DNA of 64,000 nt from Protoeuglena noctilucae (lineage: Eukaryota > Chlorophyta > Pedinophyceae > Marsupiomonadales > Marsupiomonadaceae). Positions 46,601 to 57,993 of the stretch are shown piece by piece. Where the stretch lies: positions 654,598 through 718,597 of the forward strand of contig OY253688.1 in the NCBI GenBank assembly GCA_958009085.1. The letters run 5' to 3'. Numbering within the stretch: the first letter of the stretch is position 1; every line of letters begins with the position of its first letter. A program made the translations under genes and the position numbers. The notes under the pieces are model-generated. The model did not search any database. It was not told where the DNA came from and saw only the letters and a program-made list of their open reading frames with translations.

Positions 46601-48057
46601 GGCTGCGTGCGTCGGTGTCTCGGCTGGAGTTCGAGAGGGAGCGGCTGGTGGGGGCGAACCGGGAGCTGGAGACGAAAGGGATCGAGATGCAGGCGAGGGG
46701 GGTTGGGTGGGGGAATGGGGGAGAGTGGGTGATGGGGTGGTGTAAGGGATGGAGAGGGTGGTGATGGGAGATGAGCGTCAGGGAGATGCATGCGAGGGGG
46801 TGGGGGTGATGGGGGATGGGTGGTGTGAGTGAGGAGAGTGGTGGTAAGAGACTAAGGGGATTGAGATGCAGGCGAGGGGGTGATGGATGGGGAATGTGCG
46901 GGTGATGGGGTGGTGTGAGGGCTGGGGGCGAGTGGGTGACGGTAGCTGCCTCCATGCGTGCGAATGGGGAAGCAACGTGCTCCCCCGCCACCCCTCTCCT
47001 GCCACGTGTGCCACTCCCCTTCCCCCTCCCTCCCCATCCCTCACCTGCTCTCGTCTCCTCTTCACCACCCCAGGAGGCCCTGGAGCGCAAGCGAGAGAAG
47101 AAGCGCGCTTACAAGGCAGCCGCGTCTGAGCTGCGAGGGTCCCGCGACAGTGCGGTGGAGCAGATCGAGCATCTGAGGTCGCAGCTGCAGTCGGTGACCA
47201 AGGAGAGGCAGGCGGCGGGGAGGGAGTGCGAGAGGGCCATGGGGGAGGCGAGGGGGTTGAGGTGAGGGGGGCGGAGTTGGTGGCAGTGGTTGGGGGTGGA
47301 AGTGGGGGTGGGGGGGTGCGGGCGAGTGGGGAGATGACTGTGCTCACCCACACACATCCCGCATCATCCCTCATCCCACATCACCCATCTCACCCATGCC
47401 ATGCATTCACTCGCAGGGACCACCTGTATATACCAATGCGTGGCCTCACCCGCACACCTATCGTATCTCTCATCCCAAGCATCTCCTATGCACTCGCAGG
47501 GACCACCTCCGCTCCGTCACGCTGGGCTTCACGCACGCCGTCCGCGCCCTCCGCGCCAACCAGACGGCCAGGCGATACCTGCAGCGGAGAGTGGCGGAGC
47601 TGTCGGCGGGGTGGACGGCAGCCAATACGCGGCTGGTGGGGGTGGAGAGGAGACTGGAGGGGCAGGTGAGAAGGGGGGGTGGGATGTGGTTATGAGAGGT
47701 GGATGGGTGGGTGTGAGGCATTCCCTCCCCGTTTCGCACCCCATCCAATTCACCCTCCTTTTCAAATCTACCACCCGCACCCCACCTCACCCCATCATTC
47801 CCCCCCCATCCATCCCAGGTCGCCGAGTGCGCGCGCCTCAGGGACACTTTATCCGAATTGGAAAAGGACCTGCAGGCCGCATCCCAGCGCGCATCGGACG
47901 CCGAAGACAACGCCCGGCGACTGGAGGCGGCGTTGGCAGAGGCGGAGGGGCGGCTGCGTCTGGGGAGGGACGACTTCGCGACGGCGCAGGAGAGGCTGGA
48001 GGAGGCCAAGAGGGGGAGCGAGGGTGAGTGTGGGGGTGGGGGAGTGTATATGTCTGT

Positions 48058-48095
<38 letters not shown>

Positions 48096-50901
48096 CTGCA
48101 GGAGGCCAAGAGGGGGAGCGAGGGGGAGCGTGTGGTTGTTGTGTGGTAGAGGGAGGGGGAGGGTGGGGCAGAAGACATGGCAGGCCGCGACTCACCTCCC
48201 CGCTCCCGCCATCCCCGTCACTCCTCACCACCCACCCCACCCATGCTATTACTCACCACATCAACACCCCCCCCAAAACCCCTTATCCCTGCAGCTCTCG
48301 AGGCCACCTTAGCCACCCTCCGCCGTCAATTAGAAGAGCGCGCGGCAGAGCTGCAGGCGGCGCGTGACAGGGCGGACGCGGCGGAGCGAGAGCTCAGCAC
48401 CGTGCGTGGGACGGTGGCGACGATGAAGATCGAAAAGACGCAGATGCAGGGGCAGCTGCAGGCGGGGAGGCAGACGATACGGGTGAGTGGGAGGGGATAT
48501 ATAGTGTGAATTAAGTGATGATGGGTGCATGCGTGGGAGGCAGACAATACGGGTGAGGTTGAGGGGTGGGTGAGTGTCATGCACCATTTGCCAAGTGCAC
48601 CCATCACACTCACCGTCTCTCTGCCACATTCCACTGCTTTTGCACGACCTGTAGTCCTGAGATATGATATGCTCACATTCCTCTCTTATATTCAAATTCA
48701 CTCGCAGGATCTTCAGTCCAAAGTGGCCGAGGAGCAGACGCGCGTGAAGGACGGGCTGGCGAGGGAGGCGGCACTCAAGGCGACGGTGGCAGATCTGGAG
48801 AGGCAGCTGAGGGGGGCCACGGGACGGGGAGACGGGCTGCAGGTGAGGGGGTTGGATGGTAGTGGGAGAGATAGGATGGGGTGGCATTGCAGGGGAGAGT
48901 AAGGTCAGCGACAGCTGTGCGCAATCCAACTCCCTCTCCCTCTCCCGTATTAGATTCCACAAATACTCATTCTTTCTCACTATCTTATTCCAATTTTTCA
49001 AATCTTTACACCCCACTCCCTCTGCCCCTACGCAGACCCTCTTGGACGAGCAGCGTCGTCTTTTGGAGGAGGAGAAGCGCCTGCGAGCGGCAGACGTGGA
49101 GAGACTCTTAGCGGTACAGGCGGCGGTATCTGATGAGTTGGAAAAGACGAGAGAGGATCTAAAGCGGGAGGTGGAGGGTCGCGGGGAGGACGTGCAGTGG
49201 CGGGAGGAGGAGATGGCGCGGCTGCGGGCGGTGTTGGCAAAGCAAGCCGAGGAGATCGAGGAGAAGAAAAAGACGATCGAGGCCAGGGATAAGAGGATAC
49301 AGGCGAGGAGATGGCTGTACTGCGCGGTTGCATGGTTGGCTGGTTGTCCGCCGCGGTCGTTTTTGTGATGTGTTTGCACTGTTATATGGCTGCTTGTGGG
49401 GGATTAGCCCCTAGGCACATCACTGCTGTGCTGCTACCCCCAACCACCTGGTTACGGCAGATGTGCGATGCGAACGGGTCGGTGTCGTTGTGTGTGTCGC
49501 AGGAGTTGCGTGACCGCATTGAGAAGCAGAACGGCGCCTTGGAGGATCTGCGGGAGAGGCTGGACGAAGAGAGGGAGAGGAACGAGAGATTAAATGAACA
49601 GAAGGTCTACTTCGAGTCACAGGTGGGTATTTGAATGGGGGGATGGCAGGTGGGGTGAGGGTTTACTTCGAGTCACAGGTGCGTATTTAAAAGGCATGCG
49701 AAAAGCCCAGACAGACTATGGGTGTGCTCCTTTCACAAGTCTGACCCACTCACTCACTCCCTCACTCACTCACTCCCCCACCCACTCTCAGGTCTCTTCG
49801 ATCAAGGCGGCCAACGACCACTTGAACGACAGGCACGTGATGGACGAGGAGGAGATCCGCAGGCTGCAGGGGATGCTGGTGGAGGAGGGGAAGGTGCTGG
49901 CGTCATCGCAGGAGGAGCAGGTGAGTGTGTGACATGGGGCATGGGGCATGGCATGGCATGGGGAGGTGCTGCGTCATCGTATCCGGGAGATATCCGGGAG
50001 ACACCCGGGATCGCAGGAAGAACAGGCGAGTGCATGGCATGGGGCGCATGCGTGGTGTGATGAGATGGCATGCGGTGGCAAAGCAGAGATAGGCGCTCGT
50101 CTCCACCAACCCTCACTGCCACCCCCACTGCCACCCTTAACACCACCCCCACTCCCACCCCCACTGCCCCCCCCACTGCCACCCTCACCCTCCCCCTCCT
50201 CTCCCCCCCCAGGAGCACGCCGTTGCCAAGGCCCGCCAGCAGGCGGAGCTGGCCTCCCGCGCGCGCATGCTCAGCCAGGAGACGAAGTGGCTCAGCGCGA
50301 TGCGACGCGCAGTGGAGGACCTGCGTGATCGCGAGAAGGGGTACGACGCACTGCAGCGACTGTTCAAGGCGGTGGAGCTGAGCGTGGAGGACATGGGGGG
50401 GCTGGCGAAGGGGGTCCGGGACAACGCGGAGCCTGAGGGGGAGGAGAGGGGGGAGGGGGGGGCGGTGCGGGCGCAGCGCAGGCGAGCAAGGGGGGGTTGG
50501 GTCAGTGCTGGTTTGAGTACTGAGTGAGTAGAGGTTGTAAGAGTTGTGGTTGGGATGGGATGGAGGAGTATGCACGTGCATGATGCGACTATCGCCGTAA
50601 TCACCGCCACCGCTTCCCCCATGCACCCTCACTCACTCACCAACCACCCATTCCTTTCTCCTCACATGTTAATCCTCCCCCCTCTCTCTAATTATCTCTC
50701 AGGCTCACGGACCGCGAGAAGGACCGGGAGCGCTTTGTGTCTCTGCTGCTCGAGCGCGTGGACGTGGTGCGTGCCGATTTGGAGAAGGCCAAGGAAGTGA
50801 GGATGGAGTTCAATCGGCCCAAGTCCGCGAGGGGGTACCAGGCGATGCTCAAAGAGAGCCAGGAGCTGGTGGAGGAGTTGGGGGGGAGGGTGGAGAGGTG
50901 A
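43624..50901 (+). CDS. large coiled-coil protein (1136 aa, 19 exons)
   Basis: Exons: 43624-43749, 43844-43954, 44101-44182, 44365-44519, 44788-44927, 45131-45362, 45472-45672, 45908-46070, 46358-46692, 47074-47261, 47500-47665, 47819-48023, 48295-48482, 48708-48842, 49036-49302, 49503-49622, 49792-49920, 50213-50481 and 50703-50901. They total 3411 nt with all phases consistent. Residues ~1-200 are Ala/Pro/Ser-rich. About 205-282 is a compact helical region (IHRLLYVSTVGFG..., SLRHTFHSEVLALAEL). From ~300 to the C-terminus it is almost entirely heptad-like coiled coil rich in E, R, L, A and Q. Probably a cytoskeletal, centriolar or axonemal scaffold; this is inferred from composition only. Donors of exons 9, 15 and 18 are GC. 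At least seven introns hold exon-edge echoes. Confidence 0.78.
44601..44717 (+). repeat. two intronic echoes of coiled-coil gene exon 5 start
   Basis: Copies at about 44601-44630 and 44688-44717 repeat the true junction at 44781-44811 (cag|cgc...tcccaggtcgtctctg). Flanking intronic text (acatcactac..., catgc) is repeated too, giving a ~90-nt tandem repeat in three copies. Only the last copy opens into the long exon. Confidence 0.8.
46769..46884 (+). repeat. intronic echoes of coiled-coil gene exon 9 end
   Basis: The exon end ggatcgagatgcag|gcgagggg (46679-46700) recurs as a partial copy near 46780-46800 (gagatgcatgcgaggggg) and a closer copy near 46855-46880 (ggattgagatgcaggcgagggg), each with the GC-type donor context. 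Confidence 0.7.
48062..48094. repeat. (GA)n simple repeat
   Basis: About 33 nt of uninterrupted ga in the intron after coiled-coil exon 12. It is directly followed by an echo of that exon's end (48091-48123 versus 47993-48023). Confidence 0.9.
49662..49689 (+). repeat. intronic echo of coiled-coil gene exon 16 end
   Basis: tacttcgagtcacaggtgcg repeats the true exon end and donor at 49608-49627 (tacttcgagtcacaggtggg) within about 60 nt. Confidence 0.8.
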
Positions 50902-51438
50902 CGGAGGGGGACGGGGCGTCGCGCGCGGCAGTAGCGATGGGCGTGTACGTAATGGGGGTGCTTGAAGTGTTACACGGAGCCGAGTGGAGGAAGTGTACCC
51001 TAACCCTCGTGAGCGAGAGTGCGGGTGTCGCCATGCGCTCTGTGCCTCTGCGGCGAGGTGTGTTGTCATGGCATGACATGCGCACGGCAGGTCGGTCGAG
51101 TGACCAGGGCTGCGGCAGGAAGGCGGACAGCGCAATTGCCCCATTCACAGACGTTGCCCCTCTTCAAACGCGTCGCCCCTCCAAACGGGGCGGCGAGCGC
51201 GGGGCTGGCCGTGAGACTGCGGCTGGCTACACAGGGAGCGGGCCCTAACAAGGCCCAGCCAGGTTAACATACAAGACAAGACAGGGGGCGTGCGGTGGGT
51301 CAAAGACGCACGCCCGACAGAGAGGCAGGCAGCCAGGCAGTCGCAGCCGTCCGGTCGAGAAGGGAGCGAGCGGCGCTGGCGTGCCCAGAGATTGATGCGC
51401 GTACCACACGCATGCGTATGCGCATATTCAGAGGCGCG
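50902..51438. other. convergent intergenic region, no gene seen
   Basis: About 540 nt between the stops of the coiled-coil gene (+) and asparagine synthetase (-). It should hold both 3' UTRs. Confidence 0.4.
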
Positions 51439-54400
51439 TCACAGGCCGACGCGGGCCATGGGGACCGCCCCCGCGCGCCCCCGCACCCCCCGCACCCCGG
51501 CCGCTGCCCTCCTCGTCCCACCCACAGCCGGCTCCCTGACCAGGGGCCGCGCTTGGGGCGTGGGGCGTGCGTGGGTGCGTGCGTAGGTGGCCTTGACCGC
51601 CCCCTGCCGCTGCGGCGCCTGTGCCTCCCCCTGCTTGCTGACTGCGAGGGGGGTGAGGATAGGGATGTGTGTCGGGACAGGTGCGAAGCAGGGCATGGGG
51701 ATACCGACAGCACTAACCAGGCAGAGCACGACATGCGCCATGCCATAAGTATGGGCCAGTGACGAGGCACCTCGCCCCACCACCCCATGCCCCCCCCATC
51801 CAACATGTCTCACCCGACGCCCCGTTCCCCCCCTCGTGCCCCTGCATCTCGCCGTCCATGCTGGTGAAGAGGGAGCTGCTGGCGTGCACCTTGATGGCCC
51901 TCCCGCTGATTTCGTGCAGGTTGCGCCACTCGGGGTCCCACTCCACCGCCTCCGGGGTCGAGCACGCCACGGAGAGGCCCTTGGGCACCGTGTCTAAGGC
52001 ATGCGAGGACGGGAACTGCTCCTCGAACAACTGCAAGGGGGGGTGGAGAGATGAGTGAGGTTGAGGTTGGGCAGGTGCGGTAGGAAGGAGGGAGAGGTGG
52101 GAGGGGTGAGAGAGGAGGGGGCGCGCGAGGGTGGCGACGCATTTAGCGAAGGGCCGTGCACATGACCATCACCACCCCTCTCTCGCCTGCTGCCTGAGGA
52201 GGTCGTACCACTCACATCAACATTCATCATCCCCCACCACCCCATCCCCTCTCTCGCCTGCCTCAGGAGGTAGTACAGTCACACGACCACCCCCCCTCCC
52301 CCCCCTCTCTCGCCTGCCTCAGGAGGTAGTACTCGCGCGACCGCGGCGTGTCCACCGGGAAGCGCTCGTGCCTCTTGTCCCACATCTCGTCCGTCACCAC
52401 TGTGCGGGCGTAGGCCTTGAGGCCATCCACCCAGTCGTAGCCCACGCCGTCGCTGAACTGCTCCTTCTGGCGCCACAGAACCTGAGTTGCAATGGGGGAC
52501 ACAGGGGGGTTTACGATAAAAACGCCCCAGCGCAGAGACACACACGCCCGCTCGCCAGCCGCAGCAGCAGAGGCAATCGCACGTACACCCACACGCACAC
52601 GACATATGACATCACTCTCGGCTTTCATGACTCCTTCCTACCACACCCATGCCCACCCAGCCACCCCGCCCCCAGTCGCACCCCAGCCCACCCCCCTCGC
52701 ATCCCCCTCACCTCGTCCGGCAGGTAGGGGTCCTCGGGCCGGTCGAACGCCTTGCGCAGGATGTACTTCTCCATCTGCGGGTGCACCCCGTCCGGCTTCT
52801 TGGTCATGTCGCAGACCTTGTCGAGGGGAGAGACGTCCATGGCGTAGTTCATGAAGTCCCGGTCCAGGTACGGCACGCGGGGCTCCACGCCCCACGCGAA
52901 GGGGGCCTTGTTGGCGCGGAGAACGTCCCACTGCGGATCACGAAGCGTGGAGGTGGATATGGTCAGTCAGGGCAGTTACATAACAACGGCGTGCAACGGC
53001 AGCAGCTGCACATGCCTCGCCGCGCGCGATGGGACAACAAGATACGATATGCGCCATGTCACGCGCCATGTCACATGCCATGTTATGTTGCCACCAACCC
53101 CCCCTTCTTTCTCTCGCCTGGTGGAGCCTTGCCGTCTTCCTAACGCACTCCTTGTGGAACTCGTCCGGGCTGGGCGCCTTGTGGAAGTAGAGGTAACCCC
53201 CGAAGATCTCGTCGGCCCCCTCCCCCGACAGCACCATCTTGATGCCCATGGCCTTGATCTTGCGCGCGAGCAGGTACATGGGCACGGCCGCCCGCACCTG
53301 CTCGTAGCTCTCGATGTGCCAGATGAGGTCGCGGAGGGCGTCGAGGCCGTCCTCCACCGTGAAGTGGAACTCAAAGTGCTCGGTGCCCAGGAACTCGGCC
53401 ACGCGGCGGGCGGCCACCAGGTCCGGGGCGCCCTTGAGCCCCACGGAAAAGGTCTTGAGCCGCGTCATCTGGTAGCTGTTGCGGCTCTCGCTGAGGTGCT
53501 TCACCACGATGGCCGCCACGAGCGACGAGTCCAGGCCGCCGGACAGCAGCATGCCGTAGGGCACGTCCGTCATGAGGCGCTTCACCACCGCGTCCACCAG
53601 CAGGTCGTGGATCTTGGCCAGGTCCGCGCGGTGCTGGGGCACGTACGACGCGTCCACCAGCCACCGAGGGGTGAACCACTGGGTGAAGGACACCTGGCCG
53701 TCGCGGGTGGCGCGCATGTAGTGGCCGGGGGGGAAGATGTAGAACTCGCTGCACACCGCCTGCAGCGCCTTCATCTCCGACGCCACCCACACCGCACCCG
53801 TCTGCGGGACGGAGGGGCGGCGGCGGATGAACAGGGAAAGCGGCTCCGCGGGCGGCTTGTCAATCCCCCTTCGAGCTCCCCACCCACCTCGTCCTTGCCC
53901 CAGTACATCGGCGCCTTGCCCATCTCGTCCCGCGAGGCGTAAAAGTCCCCTGTCTTCTCGTCGTACATGGCGAGGGCGAACATGCCGTCCATGCGCTCAC
54001 TGACGGGCCTGCGGAACACGGACGCGGGGCCGGGGGTGGAGACGCGGCCGGAGGCGTCGCCGCGAGGGGCGCGGCGCGCGGGCTGGCCGAGGCGCCGTGC
54101 CAGTCCCGCGGCCGAGTCCGCGCCGCCCGCCAGGCAGCGGCGGCGCGAAGTAGAATGCAATCCCCATCTCCCAAGGCCCGGGAATCCCCAGGCGCCGCGG
54201 AGCGGGCGCGGGACGCCGGGCTCCCCACCCCTCTGGCCGCTCCCGCGCCCCGCGACGTCGATAGTCGCGCCGCAGTCGCAAAAACACGGCGCAGGGAAGC
54301 GATTTCCTCACCCGAAATCGCGGTTGTTGTGAACAAAGAGCGGCCCGGTGACGGCACAATCGCTCGACGACGAGAGCGCTTGTCCCTTGAGCTCCTTCTC

Positions 54401-54831
54401 CCGGATGTCATCGTGGTTGTATGTCTCTCCGTTCTGAACCCACACCACGCGCCCTTCGGGCGTCTGGATCTCGAACGGCTGCCTGCAATGTGTTGGATGG
54501 GCTCGGCGTCGGAACGCTATCCGCGGGGCTCCCGTTCGCGCAGCGCGCTGCTCCACCGACGCGTCCGCTCTATAGGCGCGCCAGGGGATCCGAGGCGGCC
54601 CACCAGCCGCGCCCCCCGGCCCGCTCGCCTCCCGTTTTCGGTGATGTCCACCACAATGAGCCGCTCGTGCGCCATGTAGACGCCGTCCTTGTTAATGATG
54701 TTGATAGCATTGCCGTCCGGACCCCGATGGCGCAGTATCTTGGACACGCGGAGCACCAGGCGCCGGTTCCGGTCGACCACCTCGGGGCTCGCGCCCGGGT
54801 CGCGGCGGTAGCACGCGAGAATGCCGCACAT
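51439..54831 (-). CDS. ASNS: asparagine synthetase, glutamine-hydrolysing (652 aa)
   Basis: Eight exons: 54629-54831, 54312-54482, 53888-54008, 53145-53801, 52712-52930, 52314-52481, 51814-52030 and 51439-51641. Their sum is 1959 nt. The start MCGILACYRR places the catalytic Cys2 of the N-terminal glutaminase domain, so the first Met must be removed. RHRGPDG, NGETYNHDDIRE and RMDGMFALAMYD follow. The synthetase domain has the P-loop LSGGLDSS (about residue 252), SGEGADEIFGGY, and RANKAPFAWGVEPRVPYLDRDF. It converts aspartate, glutamine and ATP to asparagine and glutamate. The last exon encodes a basic, Ala/Arg/Pro-rich tail absent from typical family members. Introns 1 and 6 have GC donors (54628, 52313). 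Exon 6's end is echoed twice in its intron. Confidence 0.93.
52181..52276 (-). repeat. two intronic echoes of asparagine synthetase exon 6 end
   Basis: ctctctcgcctgcctcagga followed by ggtagtac occurs at the true junction (52306-52332) and again at 52249-52273 almost perfectly. A more diverged copy lies near 52181-52210. All three keep the GC donor (gcgagag on the minus strand). Confidence 0.8.
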
Positions 54832-55201
54832 CCCTCCCTGGACGATACGGCTGATCGGTCCCCAGCGGAGGGCGGGCGCGCGGGGCCCGATGGCTTTGAT
54901 GCGCGACGCGCCGTCCTGCCCACTGGCAGGGGTCTCCCCCGCGTCCACGGGACGATGCAGAGGCTGGCCAAGGGTCATTCCACGTCTAGAACGCCACTTC
55001 AAGCACGGCTGGGCGGCACCTGCAGGCCGCTGCGACCCGCCTCGCGATGCACTGGGGCGCCATGCGATCCAACCCAGTGTGCCGAGGCTGGGGCCATCGG
55101 CAAGGCACCGAGTGGCGACGCGCCGCTGAGCGAGAGCGGCAGACCCCAGGCATCGTCCGAGGATAGCCTGGCTGGTGGGGGACACCCCTTCACAGCCGCG
55201 T
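54832..55201. other. intergenic, no gene seen
   Basis: 370 nt upstream of asparagine synthetase and downstream of the roadblock gene, both minus strand. The open frame upstream of MCGIL is not conserved in this family. Confidence 0.35.
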
Positions 55202-55999
55202 TCACTCGACGGTCGGGTTCTGGATGACGATGAGGATGAAGTCGCCGTTCTTGCGGAACTCCGGTGTGATGATCATCTCGTGTTTCTCCGACCGAAGCCG
55301 TAACACCTCCAGCTCCTGGAGATGGCACGAGGGGGCGAGAGAGGTGTGATGGGGGAACGAGCCGCTGCTCCTGACCCTACGAGGGACAACCAGGGAGCCC
55401 TACGCCTCCCAGGCCGCGATCGAGTGTCTCCCTGCCCCCTCGCCTGCTCCTGGGCGTGGTCCTCCTCATCCGCCGCGCCCGCGTCGTCCGACGAATCCTT
55501 GCGCGGGGGCACGGGGAGCTTCTTCACCAGGTCCCACGCCTTCTTGACAAACTGCGTGACCAGCCCGGCGTAGTTGACCGTCTCCTCGTGGGGCAGGTCC
55601 GACTTGATGGGGATGCCGTCGCCCGTCAAGATCATGATGCCCAGAATCCCTGGGGGAGGGGGTCACGGGGGGAAGCCTTGGGTGCACGCACGTCAGGGGA
55701 AGCGCACGTGCCACGCAGACTAGGTGGCGCACAGATTTCGATGCAGGTGGTTGCCACGCATCGAGCCCGCCAGCCCGGCGCACCTTTGTGGGCCTTGATC
55801 CTCTTCAGCGTCTCCTCCACAATGTTTGCCTGGTCTGCCTGCGGGAAAGGCCGAGTGCGGCGAACGTCGGGCTGCGCGCATGCCTCCTGGCGCCACCCAC
55901 ATCGCGCTAAGCTGGGTGCCAGGCCACTGCCGAGGTCCGCGACGTATCCGAACGCAAGAGGACGCGCGCCGGGATGCCAGCGGGCGAGTAACTCACCAT
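55202..55999 (-). CDS. DYNLRB: dynein light chain roadblock/LC7-type (125 aa)
   Basis: Exons 55997-55999 (just the ATG), 55784-55838, 55444-55649 and 55202-55315, totalling 378 nt. The sequence VEETLKRIKAHKG, then LTGDGIPIKSDLP, NYAGLVTQFVKKAWDL, LRLRSEKHEMIITPE and FILIVIQNP is a full-length roadblock/LC7 domain. This light chain homodimerises on dynein intermediate chains. It is longer than the usual ~96-105 residues because of an acidic insert (PPRKDSSDDAGAADEEDHAQ) before the second half. Placing the start codon alone in exon 1 is inferred from phase and the good ATG|gtgagt donor. Intron 3 has a GC donor (55443). Confidence 0.87.
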
Positions 56000-57156
56000 C
56001 TCTGCGCCGGAACCGCGGATGCCTGGCGAAACCCGCCTACGGACCCCTCGAGTAGTCGGTCTCTGCGAAAGCACGCGAGGACAGTTGAGGCGTTGACCCA
56101 GCCATGGAGCGCCAACACCAGCCGCACATGAAATGCATACGGTGCCACAGGAGGAGGCCGTTCCTAAGTCCCCGGGGCTCTGAAAAGCAAAACACCATGT
56201 CTACGCAGCCCTGTGCCTAGCCGGGGCAGGCTCAGCACTTGTCCTTCATCCGAGACACCGCTTGAGGTCACAGAGATCGCGCAAACGGAAACGCGTGGAA
56301 GGAAGTCACGCCAGCGGCTTTGGGCGGGCCAGCGAGCGCCACCCAGCGTTTCCCCCGTTACTCGCGACTGGGTGGCTCGCATGGCACGACGCACGCGCTC
56401 CACAGCACATGAAAGGGCTACATGTGGCATGGCGAGGTTAGGTACCGCCAAAGGTCGCAGAGATGATGCACCGCGCGGTGGACATGCCCCACCTGGCCGA
56501 AGGCTCCCCCGCGGGCCACGCAGCTGACAAACGCCCGCCCAGGAAGCGGCGACTGCTATGACCTGGAACCCTCTTCCGCGGTGGCCTCGGATGGGATTGA
56601 GCGGCCCGACAGATACGTGCAGCCTGCTTTGATGACAAATGCGGCAGATGCAAGGGGTCGGCGATGCGTAGGACGGTCTCAGCAGCCGCTTTACGTGTGA
56701 AGTGCTGCATGAGAGGTTCTGCCATCCCTGGATGGCCTCCCCGGAGCCTCCCGTGGCTGCCAGAAGCCACTGCTTGACGCACGTGTTTCGTTGCTGAGCG
56801 GCCGAGGTCTCCGCCGGCCGCGACGCATCCGGTGCAGTCAGCTGCGCTGCCTGAACTCCGTCGTGGCTGAAAGGCGGCCGACAGTTGTTGGTGACGACCC
56901 TGGCAACGACGCCGGACAGCGAGCAGAGCCAGAAGCAAGTCGCTGAGCCGAACGACAAAGCCCCATAACAACGTCAAGAGCATACGGCCCTTCAACGCGG
57001 CGCTCCTAACGCGGGGGACATAGCCACCAGTCGCCGCAAGTGCTCCACAAGAGCTACCAGCTGGAGATCGGCACACCTGCCGAGCAGCTTGCCCCTGCCC
57101 AAAAGTCTGAGCTAGGCGAACGCGTGCCCACTCAGTAGCGCGCCTCGGCTGCGCCG
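56000..57156. other. 1.15-kb intergenic region, no gene seen
   Basis: Between the roadblock gene promoter and the stop of the next minus-strand gene. GC-driven open frames only. Confidence 0.35.
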
Positions 57157-57993
57157 TCACTTAGCCCACTTGGCGATCATGGCATGGTCTGTGAGTGCTT
57201 TGTCGGAGATGCTCTCCAAGTCGTCGTGCCTGCAAAGGACGAGACAGGTCGCGTCGGTTCCAAGCACCCTACCCCTCGCGTGTGCAAAAAGCGCCGCTAA
57301 GGCAGCCTGTTCGCGCTGGGCACCCTCGCTCGCAGGGTGCACAGGCATCACGGGCATCCAGCGCGCGCACTCACGCGATGTCGTAGACTTTCTCGTTCTC
57401 CAAATCCACGACCCAGTTGCGGTGGTGGCCCACAAACTTGTCCATCCCGTCGTTGTACATGCGGATCGTCACGTGGGACCAGAACAGAGCGCCTGCGGGG
57501 TGGGGCGGAAAGGCCAGGTCCAGGCCGAGCCTCTCCGGGTCCAGAGACCCCGCCGCTCGGCGCCTCAGACGTTGACGCTCACCGATGGCCGTGGCCACGT
57601 AGAGGTACGTCTTGGACGGCTCCGGGGGCGTAATCTTGGTCTCCTTCCAAATGTCCGCGTGGCCCCCTGCGGTTGACGCGCCGCAGCGGTCGTCACGGAC
57701 GCCCGAGCTGCGCAACTTCACACGCTGCTCGGCCGACGGCGCAAGAGGCGCCGAGAGGCGCCGAGCTTGCCGCAACACGGTGGTGCGTCAACGTGTCTCC
57801 AGCCCGGGCCTGTGCGGTCGATCCCACCCCCCGGCACTCAAGCACGCTGCGATAAGACGTCTCACGGACTCCGACATCGCGACCGCGAGGACGCACCTGC
57901 CATCCCACGCATCTGCTGCCCCGCCACGCGCCCGCTGGTCGAGGCCGCCTCCAGATGCCGCGAGGCCGCCCGAGCGAGCTTCAACAGCGACAT
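57157..57993 (-). CDS. small mitochondrial single-pass protein, possibly complex I NDUFB2-like (123 aa)
   Basis: Four exons: 57897-57993, 57583-57666, 57375-57492 and 57157-57229 (372 nt, all phases consistent). The N-terminus MSLLKLARAASRHLEAAS is a textbook mitochondrial presequence: amphipathic, basic, with no acids until residue 15. One hydrophobic segment, TYLYVATAIGALFWSHV, could cross the inner membrane. It is followed by RMYNDGMDKFVGHHRNWV. The 'aromatic helix, then DG, then GHH' arrangement recalls the small complex I subunit NDUFB2 (AGGG), but the match is by eye and weak. The C-terminus is soluble (SISDKALTDHAMIAKWAK). Confidence 0.65.
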
